Notes: a model not told the origin generated them from the letters alone. A stretch of DNA of 64,000 nt from Paludibacteraceae bacterium (GCA_017961765.1 JAGCWQ010000084.1:19431-83430), one strand, 5' to 3'. Counted from the first letter of the stretch, positions 43,242 to 52,109 are shown. Program-made: numbers and translations.

Positions 43242-44153
43242 TCACTTTTCTAAGCCTGCACGTTTCCTCATGTTCTCCTTAATGTTCTCGGCAAATAGCC
43301 AAGAGTCGGCAAAGTGGAGATTTCCGAAAGGAAATGGTTCTTTGATTTTTTCATCGTAGCAGACGTTGGGATCAACATCTTCGCAGACGAGAAAATGATT
43401 TTCGATGCGTGCACCCGTGTAGTGGGGTGTTGTGGCGTAGGCCCTCTTCTCTTTGCTGAAGCGGACAATACCTTTGTGTAAATCTTTGGATGCGAAACTT
43501 CCGTCCGTCTTCCAATTGAGCGGATTGATGCAGACTTGGGTTCTGGCAAGCAGGGGAGAGATGGCGTTGAGGGTAGTCACTGAGTTGTAAGAGATGATGC
43601 ACCCTTTGTCTAATTCGCCCGTGGCAGGTTTCAGTCTGTCGGGAAACTTTTTTAGGACTTTTTCTGTGATTTCATACCCCATGAGGTAGGCTGCGACCAT
43701 TTGACCGAATTGACTCTCCGTCATCCCTCTTTTTAGCAATTCCAATAGCATCAGGGAGCCTTGACTATGGCCTAGAAGGATGAAGGGTCTCCCTTGGTTG
43801 AAGTGCTCCATATAGTATTGGAATGCGTTTTTGATGTCGCCAAAGGAGAGTTTTGCCTTCTGTTTGTGCTCCTTTTGGCTCATGGCGAAGACTTTGGTCG
43901 TCATTTGTCGGTAGTAGGGAGCGAAGAAGTTGAAGTCGCCGGCGGCATAGACAGTTTTGTTGTAGGATTGGTTTTTGGTGGCCGCTTTCCGTACTTGGGG
44001 CTTTGAGATGTCCGTATAGCAGGGGACGTCACCTTTATTGCTGAGAGGTTCGGAGTTGATGGTGGGGTAAACATAGAAAATGTCTATCTCTTTCCCGATG
44101 TATTGCGAGGAAAACTCGAACCAGTATTTCTCTTGGGAATAATCAATTTTCAT
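43242..44153 (-). CDS. DUF3089 alpha/beta-hydrolase-like protein
   Basis: A 303-residue protein of the DUF3089 family. The ATG at 44151-44153 (MKIDYSQEKYWFEFSSQYIGKEIDIFYVYPTI) is preferred over the longer frame to 44204, because the promoter at 44174-44204 would lie inside it. The nucleophile elbow is GHSQGS (G-x-S-x-G), and a late His appears in NHFLVCEDVDPN or NLHFADSWLF. The family is in the alpha/beta-hydrolase clan and may be esterases or lipases; the substrate is unknown. No signal peptide is seen with this start. Confidence 0.85.
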   Translation of the reverse strand: MKIDYSQEKYWFEFSSQYIGKEIDIFYVYPTINSEPLSNKGDVPCYTDISKPQVRKAATKNQSYNKTVYAAGDFNFFAPYYRQMTTKVFAMSQKEHKQKAKLSFGDIKNAFQYYMEHFNQGRPFILLGHSQGSLMLLELLKRGMTESQFGQMVAAYLMGYEITEKVLKKFPDRLKPATGELDKGCIISYNSVTTLNAISPLLARTQVCINPLNWKTDGSFASKDLHKGIVRFSKEKRAYATTPHYTGARIENHFLVCEDVDPNVCYDEKIKEPFPFGNLHFADSWLFAENIKENMRKRAGLEK

Positions 44154-44173
44154 GTTATTTCTGTTTTCTGACG

Positions 44174-44204
44174 CAAAAATAGAAATATGATTCTGAAATA
44201 GCAA
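44174..44204 (-). promoter_or_regulatory. promoter of the DUF3089 gene
   Basis: Minus strand: TTG (44204-44202), 20 bases, TATTTTTG (44181-44174). It supports the ATG at 44153. Confidence 0.65.
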
Positions 44205-44618
44205 TTGACGAACGATGGAGAAGATGTTTTATTTCTATGGGTGGGCAAATCGACTGTCGCACTATTCTGGTTTGGGTGGCAATAGGGGAATTTTAAAATT
44301 CTAGGCCTTGTTGTTTTTTTTGCCGTTTTTTCTTTTGAAAAGACTTTTGAACCCTATATACCTTCTTTTTTATGTGGATAATTTGAAAATACATGTGGAC
44401 AATTTGCAAAAAGTGGCCGTTCCATCGAAAAATCCACATCGTTTTTTGATTTTTGAACATGCCCCGGGAGACAAATGCTTAAAATTGCAATGTGGATGAG
44501 AGAGAAAGAGTTCTTGAAATCTCAGACACTTTTTGATTTGACCCTATTATATAAATATACTATATCCAAAACCTTATCTCTGCTACCTGTGGAAAACATG
44601 GCGTTTTGGAAAAAACGC

Positions 44619-44652
44619 AAAAAAGCCTCGGATTCAGTCTGGGGCTTTTTTT
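44619..44652. terminator. orphan terminator-like hairpin
   Basis: AAAAAAGCC pairs with GGCTTTTTT around a 15-base loop. No gene ends directly before it on either strand. Confidence 0.5.
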
Positions 44653-44721
44653 GTGTGTGGCCGGGCTGCTCTTTTTTGTTGCTAAATTTGTGTGTCCCGT
44701 TTTTTTTTTTTCTTAGCACCG

Positions 44722-44729
44722 TATATTTG
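44722..44729 (+). promoter_or_regulatory. -7 box (TATATTTG) for the sorting-domain protein gene
   Basis: TATATTTG, 48 bases before the proposed TTG start. The -33 position falls in a T-run. Confidence 0.5.
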
Positions 44730-44776
44730 TGGATTCCCTTTGGAAACACAGCTGTTATTTATGAATTTCAAATGAA

Positions 44777-45604
44777 TTGCTTATTAAATTACGGTTTACT
44801 TGTCTATTGGCTCTGTTGGCTATGCAGGTTGTCTCCTATGCCAAAGATTTCGCTCCGCTCGGAGCGCAATGGATTTATGAGTTCGATCCCCAACGAGCTC
44901 CTATGATTTTTAGCACGGGCACTGTTACCTATACGGTAACGAAGGATACGCTGATTGGCGATATCAATGCTAGGAAGATTGAGGGGGTGCGTATTACACC
45001 TCATGGCTACCATGAGATTGAACGAGACACTACGGTCGAATCCCCTATGTATGTCTATAATGAAGGTCCGAAGGCTTATCTCAGCCTGGATGGGAAAAAC
45101 TTCCATTTGTATTTTGATTATGGATTGTCAGAAGGCGATGAGGTGGAGATTGGTCCTTTTAGTTCGGACTGTCCTGAAGGTACACGGTTGAAGGTGCAAT
45201 CAATTTCATTGGATGAAAAAGGGTTCAAGAAATATCGGTTTGAGTTGGCTGGAGAGGAGCAATATATACTTGAGTTGGGCGGTTCGAAATATGGATTTTG
45301 GCCTGTCATTGGGATGGCTACTGGAGGAGGTCAGCTACTGAAGAGTTACACCGAAAATGCCACAAGGGTGGAGCTCGTCCCGAAGGAAGCAGGTTTTGCC
45401 ATTTATCCTAATCAGACGAAGGACGAACTGATTATCCGTTCCAATCAAAAAATTTCGGAAGTTCGAATCTATAGTGGTGCGGGTGCTCTCGTGCACAAAG
45501 GACGGACTGAAAAGGTGTCGATGGTGGGCATTAGCGCAGGGGTTTATACAATATTTATCGAGTTCGAAGACGGTAATAGGGTGGTGGAGACTTTCTTGAA
45601 ATAA
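44777..45604 (+). CDS. secreted protein with type A (T9SS-like) C-terminal sorting domain
   Basis: A 275-residue protein. Its signal peptide reads LIKLRFTCLLALLAMQVVSYA after a TTG codon at 44777; an in-frame TGA lies just upstream and no in-frame ATG exists. The middle (about 25-195) is a beta-rich domain of unknown function. The C-terminal 75 residues include FAIYPNQTKDELIIRS, VRIYSGAGALVHKG and VSMVGISAGVYTIFIEFEDG, ending in ETFLK. This is the canonical Por secretion-system type A sorting domain (h-YPNP...L...GxYhhxh). It should be exported by the type IX system, if the organism has one. Either TTG is the true start or a small frameshift separates it from the ATG at 44761 or 44772. Confidence 0.75.
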   Translation: MLIKLRFTCLLALLAMQVVSYAKDFAPLGAQWIYEFDPQRAPMIFSTGTVTYTVTKDTLIGDINARKIEGVRITPHGYHEIERDTTVESPMYVYNEGPKAYLSLDGKNFHLYFDYGLSEGDEVEIGPFSSDCPEGTRLKVQSISLDEKGFKKYRFELAGEEQYILELGGSKYGFWPVIGMATGGGQLLKSYTENATRVELVPKEAGFAIYPNQTKDELIIRSNQKISEVRIYSGAGALVHKGRTEKVSMVGISAGVYTIFIEFEDGNRVVETFLK

Positions 45605-45970
45605 TTATATCTTTATGGCAAGGGCTGTCTTCTTGGCGGCTCTTTGTCGTGAAGAGGCTTGGGCTTATTCTAAAATTGGATTTAAGATGTTCGATAAATA
45701 ATCCTTTTTTCGATAGATTTTGTCGCTCCTTTTTCGCCAAACTGTTGAAACGCAATTTTTTTGTCTGTTCGTGCTGCGGTAAATGTTAAATCGGAATGGA
45801 TTTGCCCATTGGGTTGGTAGGTTTTCTGAGAGGGAGTGAAAAAAGATCTTTAGAATGGCTTTTTGATAAGATTTAGGAAGTTTTTGGCTTATTATAATGT
45901 TGATTTATAGTTTTCTATGTTGAATAGATTTCTGTGATGTTAACCCTCTCCCCCTAAAAAAGAAAACAAA
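45605..45970. other. intergenic region, no gene seen
   Basis: About 365 bases before the acyl-CoA carboxylase promoter. I see no gene, clear terminator or repeat in it. Confidence 0.45.
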
Positions 45971-46003
45971 TTTTGTCTTTTGCTAAATATATTTATATCT
46001 TTG
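45971..46003 (+). promoter_or_regulatory. promoter of the acyl-CoA carboxylase operon
   Basis: TTTTG at 45971-45975, 20 bases, TATCTTTG at 45996-46003. The leader is about 220 nt and holds two 15-base direct repeats (46017-46031 and 46041-46055). Confidence 0.7.
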
Positions 46004-46016
46004 CATTCGGTTTTAA

Positions 46017-46055
46017 GGTTCTTGTTGAATCCTTGGAAAAGGTTCATGTAGAATC
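46017..46055 (+). repeat. two direct repeats in the carboxylase leader
   Basis: GGTTCTTGTTGAATC and GGTTCATGTAGAATC match at 13 of 15 positions and are 24 bases apart, just after the expected transcription start. Confidence 0.55.
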
Positions 46056-46229
46056 GCCTAAGGCTTATTTCTTATTCTATCAAAAGAATTGGGGCATTGC
46101 CTGCTAATAAGTGGAGAAAAGGTGGACTCGATATAATTTGATTAGGAGAGGATTGGTGCGCTAGATTGAAAATTTGTAGGATATTTGGTCTTTAGCAAGC
46201 CTTTGAGTAGTGATAATTAATAAGTAGGT

Positions 46230-47756
46230 ATGATTAAAAAGATTTTAGTTGCCAATAGAGGTGAAATAGCGATTCGTGTGATGCGCTCTTGCAAAGAGAT
46301 GGGAATACACACCGTAGCTGTTTACTCTGAGGCGGACAGGACATCTCGCCATGTGTTTTATGCTGACGAGGCTTGTTGTATCGGTGGTGCGGCGGCAAGG
46401 GAGAGTTATCTTGACATCGAAAAGATAGTGGCGGTTGCTAAGAAGTTTGGTGCTGATGCCATCCATCCAGGATATGGATTCTTGTCTGAGAATGCTGAAT
46501 TTTCGCGCAGGTGTAAGGAAGAAGGCATTATTTTCATTGGTGCTCCGGAATTTGCGATGCGCAAGATGGGCGACAAGATTTCAGCCCGTCAAATGATGAT
46601 TGATGCGGGTGTCCCTGTTGTTCCAGGTACTCAAGAGGGTTTGGATACGGTAGAGGATGCAGTCCGTACGGCAAAGGAAATCGGTCTTCCTGTTATGTTT
46701 AAGGCTTCCGCAGGTGGAGGCGGTAAGGGTATCCGTTTGGTTTACGAGGAGAGTGAAATCGAGAATGCTTATCTTACTTCAAAGTCGGAGGCAATTTCCT
46801 CTTTCGGAGACGGAACCATTTACGTAGAAAAGTATATTGAATCACCTCATCATATAGAATTCCAGATTTTGGGCGACCAGTTTGGAAATGTCGTTCACCT
46901 TTGTGAGCGTGAGTGTTCTGTTCAACGTCGTCACCAAAAGGTGTTGGAGGAGTCACCTTCTCCATTGATGACCCCTGAGTTGCGTGCCGAGATGGGTGCG
47001 AAGGCAGTGGCTGCCGCAAAGGCCGTCAAGTACGAGGGAGCTGGAACGATCGAGTTCTTGGTGGACGATAATTTGAATTACTACTTCTTGGAGATGAATA
47101 CGCGTCTTCAGGTGGAGCACCCAATCACGGAGGAGGTTGTTGGCGTGGATTTGGTCAAGGAGCAAATCAATGTCGCTAACGGATTGCCGTTGCGTTTTAA
47201 GCAAGAGGATATTAAGCAACGTGGTCACGCCATCGAGTGCCGTATCTGTGCGGAGGATGCTGACAACGGTTTCATCCCTGCTCCTGGTATCATCAAGCAA
47301 TTGACTGAGCCGTTGGGTATCGGTGTGCGTGTGGATAGCTTCGTTTATGACGGTTACGAAATCCCTATGCACTACGACTCCATGATTGGTAAGTTGATCG
47401 TCTGGGCGGTGAACCGTAAGTACGCCATTGAGCGTATGCGCCGTGTGTTGTACGAGTACAAGATTACGGGTGTCAAGACGAACATCAGCTATCTGCGCAA
47501 GATCATTGATGTGCCTGATTTCCAAAATGGACATTATAATACCAACTTCTTGAAGGATAACGAGGAGTTGTTGAGTGGCGAGAAGCAGATTAAGTTGGAG
47601 CATGATCCAGAGTCTGAGAACATAGCCGTTATCGCAGCCTATATTGATTATATCGTCAATTTGGAGGAGAACTCTCCAAAGACGGGCAACGGAGATAACC
47701 GACCAATCAGTAAATGGCGCGAGTTCGGAAAACGTTCCGGAATGATTAGAATTTAA
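46230..47756 (+). CDS. accC: biotin carboxylase subunit of acyl-CoA carboxylase
   Basis: A 508-residue ATP-grasp enzyme that carboxylates biotin with bicarbonate and ATP. It begins KKILVANRGEIAIRVMRSCKEMGI, the standard pre-ATP-grasp start, with HPGYGFLSENAEF, the glycine-rich SAGGGGKGIRLV ATP loop, FLEMNTRLQVEHPITEEV and the carboxylase-specific RGHAIECRICAED. The last 40 residues extend beyond AccC's usual 450. It is the first gene of a three-gene operon with a biotin carrier and a carboxyltransferase, so it is probably the alpha subunit of a propionyl- or acetyl-CoA carboxylase. Confidence 0.95.
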   Translation: MIKKILVANRGEIAIRVMRSCKEMGIHTVAVYSEADRTSRHVFYADEACCIGGAAARESYLDIEKIVAVAKKFGADAIHPGYGFLSENAEFSRRCKEEGIIFIGAPEFAMRKMGDKISARQMMIDAGVPVVPGTQEGLDTVEDAVRTAKEIGLPVMFKASAGGGGKGIRLVYEESEIENAYLTSKSEAISSFGDGTIYVEKYIESPHHIEFQILGDQFGNVVHLCERECSVQRRHQKVLEESPSPLMTPELRAEMGAKAVAAAKAVKYEGAGTIEFLVDDNLNYYFLEMNTRLQVEHPITEEVVGVDLVKEQINVANGLPLRFKQEDIKQRGHAIECRICAEDADNGFIPAPGIIKQLTEPLGIGVRVDSFVYDGYEIPMHYDSMIGKLIVWAVNRKYAIERMRRVLYEYKITGVKTNISYLRKIIDVPDFQNGHYNTNFLKDNEELLSGEKQIKLEHDPESENIAVIAAYIDYIVNLEENSPKTGNGDNRPISKWREFGKRSGMIRI

Positions 47757-47812
47757 TCGAATCCTCTTGGAATATAGGATCACTTAGTTAGGTCGTTTTT
47801 AATTTCATTTTA

Positions 47813-48331
47813 ATGGAAGTACGAATAGGAGATAGAACTGCTGAAGTCGAGTTGATCAGCAAAGATGACAACAAGGTCAGCATCAGCATAGACGGAAACA
47901 TCTACGATGTGGACATCGTAATGGCCGAGAATGGCTTGTGTTCCATCATAACGAAAGACGGTAAGTCATATAATGCGGAAATCAAGCGTCCGAATAAGGA
48001 TAAGGAATATACGGTGAACGTGTTGTTTGATTCTTACCAAGTGGAGATGATTGACTTGCATACGAAATACTTGAGAAGCAGGAAGAATGCGGAATCGGGT
48101 GCTGTGCAAGACAGGATATTCTCTCCAATGCCGGGCAAGGTCATCAAGATCTTGGTCAACAAGGGCGACCGCGTAGAGGCGGGAACTTCTGTCATCATCG
48201 TTGAGGCAATGAAGATGCAGAGCGAGTACAAGGTGAAGAATGCAAGTATAATTAAAGATATTCATGTAGCGGAGGGCGATACAATTAAGGGTGACGAGAC
48301 ATTGATTTCATTGTCTCCTGTTACTGAGTAA
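47813..48331 (+). CDS. biotin carboxyl carrier protein
   Basis: A 172-residue carrier. The biotin domain occupies about residues 98-168 and contains the attachment motif EAMKM with K134. The N-terminal 95 residues form a small beta-rich domain that probably joins the other subunits, as seen in related propionyl-CoA carboxylase carriers. It sits 56 bases after accC and 28 before the carboxyltransferase gene, clearly within one operon. Confidence 0.93.
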   Translation: MEVRIGDRTAEVELISKDDNKVSISIDGNIYDVDIVMAENGLCSIITKDGKSYNAEIKRPNKDKEYTVNVLFDSYQVEMIDLHTKYLRSRKNAESGAVQDRIFSPMPGKVIKILVNKGDRVEAGTSVIIVEAMKMQSEYKVKNASIIKDIHVAEGDTIKGDETLISLSPVTE

Positions 48332-48359
48332 TCCGCAATGAACTTATAAATTATCAGAA

Positions 48360-49886
48360 ATGAATCAGCAGACAATTGATTTTATAGAAAGAGACAAGAC
48401 TGCCGAGTTGGGTGGTGGTCAGGCTAAAATTGACAAGCAGAAAAGTGCTGGCAAACTCACGGCAAGAGAGCGTATCAACATCCTTTTGGATAAGGGTACG
48501 TTTGTCGAATTGGATAAGTTCGTCATTCACCAATGCCATAATTTGGGCATGGAGAAAACCTTCATCGATGGTGATGGTATCGTTTCCGGTTATGGAAAAA
48601 TCGACGGTCGTTTGGTGTATGTTTATGCCTATGACTTCACGGTTTTCGGCGGTTCTTTGAGCCGTACGAATGCGAACAAGATTGTCAAGGTTCAGAAGTT
48701 GGCCTTGAAGATGGGTGCTCCTATCATTGCTATCAACGACTCGGGTGGTGCCCGTATCCAAGAGGGAGTAGGTAGCTTGGCTGGTTATGGCGACATCTTC
48801 TATCAAAATACGATTTCTTCAGGTGTCATCCCTCAAATTTCTGTCATCATGGGTCCTTGTGCGGGTGGTGCTTGCTACTCTCCTGCTTTGACTGACTTCA
48901 TCTTCATGGTGAAGGAGAAGAGCCACATGTTCGTGACGGGTCCAGATGTGGTTCGTTCTGTGACGAACGAGGTAGTGGATAAGGAGCAGTTGGGTGGTGC
49001 TTATACGCACAGCACGAAGAGTGGTGTTTCCCATTTCTTGGGCGAGACGGAAGAGGATACGTTGATGATGGTTCGTGAGTTGCTTAGCTTCTTGCCTTCC
49101 AACAACATGGAGGATGTTCCTTATATGAACACGGGTGATAGCCCGTTGCGTGAGGAGGAGAGCCTCAACACGTTGATTCCTGAGGATCCAAGCAAGCCTT
49201 ACGACATGAAGGAGTTGATCAACGCTATCGTCGATAGCAACAACTTCTTTGAGGTGATGGCTAATTTCGCACAGAATATTATCATCGGTTTCGCACGTAT
49301 GGACGGAAAGACAGTCGGTATTGTAGCTAACCAGCCTGCGGTTCAAGCAGGTGTTTTGGACATCGATTCTTCCGATAAGGCTGCCCGTTTCATCCGTTTC
49401 TGCGACTGTTTCAATATCCCAGTCATTACGTTGGAAGACGTTCCTGGTTTCTTGCCTGGTTGTACGCAAGAGCATAACGGTATTATCCGCCATGGTGCGA
49501 AGATCGTCTATGCATATGTAGAGGCTACCGTTCCTAAGGTGACGTTGATTACTCGTAAGGCTTATGGTGGTGCTTACATCGTCTTGTCAAGTAAGCATAC
49601 GGGTGCGGATGTCAATTTCGCTTATCCAGGTGCTGAGATCGCTGTTATGGGTGCTGCCGGTGCGGTGAACATCTTGTACAGAAACAAGTCAGACGAGGAG
49701 AAGGCTGAGTTGACGAAGAATTACGAGAAGCAATTCTCTAATCCTTATCGTGCTGCCGAGTTGGGCTATGTGGATGAAATCATCCTCCCTTCTCAAACTC
49801 GTGCTAAGATGATTCAGGCTTTGGATATGACCCAAACGAAGATTCGCACGAATCCGGCTAAGAAGCACGGTAACTTGCCGTTGTAA
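48360..49886 (+). CDS. acyl-CoA carboxylase carboxyltransferase (beta) subunit
   Basis: A 508-residue carboxyltransferase of the PccB/MmdA type. It starts in the family's RINILLDKGTFVELDKFV, then has GGSLSRTNANKIVKVQKLA, the oxyanion-hole DSGGARIQEGVGSLAGYGDIFY, GPCAGGACYSPALTDFIFMV and, in the second half, ITLEDVPGFLPGCTQEHNGIIRHGAKIVYAY and KAYGGAYIVLSS. Paired GG-containing oxyanion loops fit a decarboxylase or carboxylase active site. It could carboxylate propionyl-CoA (or acetyl-CoA) or, in reverse, decarboxylate methylmalonyl-CoA, the step that gives propionate in many Bacteroidales. No Na+-pump subunits are adjacent. Confidence 0.94.
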   Translation: MNQQTIDFIERDKTAELGGGQAKIDKQKSAGKLTARERINILLDKGTFVELDKFVIHQCHNLGMEKTFIDGDGIVSGYGKIDGRLVYVYAYDFTVFGGSLSRTNANKIVKVQKLALKMGAPIIAINDSGGARIQEGVGSLAGYGDIFYQNTISSGVIPQISVIMGPCAGGACYSPALTDFIFMVKEKSHMFVTGPDVVRSVTNEVVDKEQLGGAYTHSTKSGVSHFLGETEEDTLMMVRELLSFLPSNNMEDVPYMNTGDSPLREEESLNTLIPEDPSKPYDMKELINAIVDSNNFFEVMANFAQNIIIGFARMDGKTVGIVANQPAVQAGVLDIDSSDKAARFIRFCDCFNIPVITLEDVPGFLPGCTQEHNGIIRHGAKIVYAYVEATVPKVTLITRKAYGGAYIVLSSKHTGADVNFAYPGAEIAVMGAAGAVNILYRNKSDEEKAELTKNYEKQFSNPYRAAELGYVDEIILPSQTRAKMIQALDMTQTKIRTNPAKKHGNLPL

Positions 49887-49910
49887 TCAGAATCCAATTT
49901 TATTCTATAG

Positions 49911-49940
49911 GGGGCTGAGGCGTTTGCTTCAGCCCTTTTT
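49911..49940 (+). terminator. terminator of the acyl-CoA carboxylase operon
   Basis: GGGCTGA pairs with TCAGCCC around a loop (with an inner AGGC/GCTT), followed by five T. It is 25 bases past the stop. Confidence 0.88.
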
Positions 49941-49981
49941 CGTTGGATAGTCATTGATGAAAGTTAATTAAATCGTCGGCC

Positions 49982-50014
49982 TTTTGTCTTATTCTTATTT
50001 TTTCTCTAATTTTG
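49982..50014 (+). promoter_or_regulatory. promoter of the GH5 gene
   Basis: TTTTG at 49982-49986, 20 bases, TAATTTTG at 50007-50014. The leader is about 100 nt. Confidence 0.7.
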
Positions 50015-50123
50015 GTTTGCTGAAAAATTCGGATGAGTTCTACCAATCGTTTTTTCAATCCTTCTAAGGTGTCCGTGGGACGGTGTAGGGTTCATCCTTT
50101 AATTAATAACATAAAATAGTAGT

Positions 50124-51269
50124 ATGAAGAGTTTTGTCGGATTCTTGGCAGGTGTTTCGCTTGCCTCCATGGTGCTCACCTCTTGTGGTGGAGGAACTGC
50201 GCCAACTGAAAATCATTCTCAATGTGGAACTCAAGCCCCATCAACTACCTTCGAGTTGGGGAATGGTGTCAATGTCAGCCATTGGCTGTCTCAATCCGCT
50301 GCCCGTGGCGAGGAGCGTGCTCAAATGATCACGAAGAAGGATTTTGATTCAATTGCAGCTATGGGCTTCAAACATGTCCGTCTTCCAATTGACGAGGAGC
50401 AGTTGTTCGATGAGCAAGGCAATCGTCTTGACGATGGCATGGATCTGCTCCATAAGGCGATCAACTGGACGTTGGAGAACAATATGAACATCATCGTCGA
50501 TTTGCATATCGTCCGTTCTTACCACTTCAACAGTGAGAATGCGAAGCCGAATACGTTGTTCACCGATTCGTTGGCTCAGAAGGATTTCTTGCGTGTTTGG
50601 AGAAGCTTGCAACAAGAGTTGGCGCAATATCCGAACGACCGCTTGGCTTATGAGATATTGAACGAGCCTCAAGCTCCTACTTGTGCCGCATGGAACGAAT
50701 TTGTGGCTAATTATATTGCGGAAATCCGAAAGACAGAACCTAACCGTTCGTTGGTCATCGGCTCTAATTTCTGGCAGAGTACCACCTCGTTCGATTCTTT
50801 GTCGGTTCCTTCGGATGATAAGAAGCTTATCCTTAGCTTCCACGACTACATTCCTTCTTTGATTACGCATTATCGTGCGCCATGGACCGTTCAGAAAGAT
50901 TATACGGGAGAAGTTCAATATCCTGGCCATTCAATTCCTGACACTTCTGTGTTTAAGGGCATGAAGCCGGAGGAGGTTCAGATATTGCGTGGATTCAACG
51001 CTAAGGAGTACAACAAGGCGGTCTTGGAGGAAGAGATTATGGAGGCTGTTCAAGTGGCTGACTCGCTCGGCTTGCAACTCTATTGTGGCGAGTTCGGTGT
51101 TTATCCTAACTATATCAACCCTGATATTCGTTTCCGTTGGTACAACGACATGGTGGACATCTTCCGTGAGCACAACATTGCCAATGCGCACTGGTGCTAC
51201 AAGGGTGATTTCCCTATCGTGAAAGAGGATGGCACAAGAAATGAGTTGCCTGCTATTTTGACGAAATGA
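50124..51269 (+). CDS. glycoside hydrolase family 5 lipoprotein
   Basis: A 381-residue (beta/alpha)8 retaining glycosidase. The signal MKSFVGFLAGVSLASMVLTSC puts the lipidated Cys at residue 21, followed by a Gly-rich tether. Catalytic residues are E181 in ILNEPQ (acid/base) and E323 in YCGEFGVY (nucleophile). Family markers HVRLPID (83-90), VDLHIV and the Trp-rich NIANAHWCYKGDF near the end are present. Related enzymes cut beta-1,4-glucan, mannan or other beta-glucans; which one is not decidable here. No SusCD pair is nearby, so it is not part of a visible utilisation locus. Confidence 0.92.
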   Translation: MKSFVGFLAGVSLASMVLTSCGGGTAPTENHSQCGTQAPSTTFELGNGVNVSHWLSQSAARGEERAQMITKKDFDSIAAMGFKHVRLPIDEEQLFDEQGNRLDDGMDLLHKAINWTLENNMNIIVDLHIVRSYHFNSENAKPNTLFTDSLAQKDFLRVWRSLQQELAQYPNDRLAYEILNEPQAPTCAAWNEFVANYIAEIRKTEPNRSLVIGSNFWQSTTSFDSLSVPSDDKKLILSFHDYIPSLITHYRAPWTVQKDYTGEVQYPGHSIPDTSVFKGMKPEEVQILRGFNAKEYNKAVLEEEIMEAVQVADSLGLQLYCGEFGVYPNYINPDIRFRWYNDMVDIFREHNIANAHWCYKGDFPIVKEDGTRNELPAILTK

Positions 51270-51293
51270 TTTTTTTTTATGAAATATAGGTGG

Positions 51294-51317
51294 ATGGGTT
51301 GTCGTTGGGCAACCCAT
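51294..51317 (+). terminator. terminator of the GH5 gene
   Basis: ATGGGTTG pairs with CAACCCAT around an 8-base loop, followed by TCTGTTTG. It is 24 bases past the stop. Confidence 0.7.
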
Positions 51318-51388
51318 TCTGTTTGTTAGCCTAGAGGGTTAAATCGTTTTCTAAGTTCTATTGGCTGTGAAATTGGCATGGAATTGCC

Positions 51389-51802
51389 TTATTTTTGTGT
51401 GGAATCGTATTGATCCAATTCCTCTCCTTGGTCATTCGTCTCTTGGGCTGTAGGAACAATGAAGCCGACGGTCACTGCTCCAATCAGACAGGCTATTGCG
51501 ACAATTAGGCGGGGCAGGGAAGTCTCTAAAAAGAAAAATATGGATAGGCTACTCATGGTAATCATCATTCCTATTGCCATGACTTTTCCTCGAACGGAGA
51601 GGCCTCTGTTTTTTTCGTAGTTCCGAATGTATTTCCCTAACCAAGAGGAGAGCAGCCATGCCCTCATGCGGGGGCTGCTTCGGTAAAAGAGCCACGATGC
51701 CAACAATAGGAATGGGGTGGTGGGCAATCCGGGAACGACTACTCCTAAGCCTCCCAGCCCGACGCAGAGTGTACCTAAGACAATAAAAACAATCCTTTTC
51801 AT
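51389..51802 (-). CDS. DUF454 (YbaN-like) inner-membrane protein
   Basis: A 137-residue protein with three to four hydrophobic segments, starting MKRIVFIVLGTLCVGLGGLGVVVPGLPTTPFLLLASWLFYRSSPRMRAWLLSSWLGKYIRNY. This is the diagnostic N-terminus of DUF454: G-x-G-x-x-G-x-x-x-P-x-L-P-T-T-P-F-L-L-L-A and R-S-S-P-R. A short acidic tail follows the last helix. The function is unknown. It is a single gene with a TATCTTTG box upstream. Confidence 0.93.
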   Translation of the reverse strand: MKRIVFIVLGTLCVGLGGLGVVVPGLPTTPFLLLASWLFYRSSPRMRAWLLSSWLGKYIRNYEKNRGLSVRGKVMAIGMMITMSSLSIFFFLETSLPRLIVAIACLIGAVTVGFIVPTAQETNDQGEELDQYDSTQK

Positions 51803-51821
51803 TCTAAATGCTAATCTGTCG

Positions 51822-51829
51822 CAAAGATA
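51822..51829 (-). promoter_or_regulatory. -7 box (TATCTTTG) for the DUF454 gene
   Basis: Minus-strand TAnnTTTG match, 19 bases before the ATG, so the leader would be very short. Confidence 0.55.
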
Positions 51830-52073
51830 GGCATTTTGTCGCTTCCTCCTGCAATTTGGATTAAAAACGGGAATGGATGATGGCGCATTTCGGCAAGTTC
51901 TCGTTGAATCGTTTTTATGCTAACTCCCATCTTTTATGCAATCACTTAGGGATATTGGGTTGCTTGTTTTACGGACAAATTCATGGACCTTGGGTTCTTC
52001 TCTGTACTTGTCTGCTTGCTCCATGTCTGAAAATTCTGTGTGCAATAACGAATAATGATTTGAAAAAATAAGA

Positions 52074-52081
52074 TATATTTG
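52074..52081 (+). promoter_or_regulatory. -7 box (TATATTTG)
   Basis: TATATTTG ending 28 bases before the ATG at 52110. It overlaps the region just before the earlier ATG at 52086, which argues for the downstream start. Confidence 0.55.
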
Positions 52082-52109
52082 TATAATGTTGTATCTTATC
52101 AGAAAGAAT

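Larger units (their letters stand above)
44205..44760. other. gene-free AT-rich region with DnaA-box cluster (candidate oriC or DnaA-binding locus)
   Basis: About 550 bases between divergent genes. On the plus strand it contains TGTGGATAA (44373-44381, a perfect DnaA box, TTATCCACA reversed), TGTGGACAA (44394-44402), TGTGGATGA (44491-44499) and TGTGGAAAA (44588-44596), each one mismatch from consensus, with weaker words at 44430 and 44728. AT-rich stretches (44541-44575) and a 12-T run (44700-44711) are present. Two hairpins lie at 44601-44618 and 44619-44652. The two open frames found here are not convincing genes. Origin function is inference; dnaA is not in the window. Confidence 0.5.

Noticed and set aside
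44308..44906. Two open frames in the DnaA-box region
   Set aside because: They read through AT-rich non-coding sequence, terminator-like hairpins and the start of the real gene in another frame.
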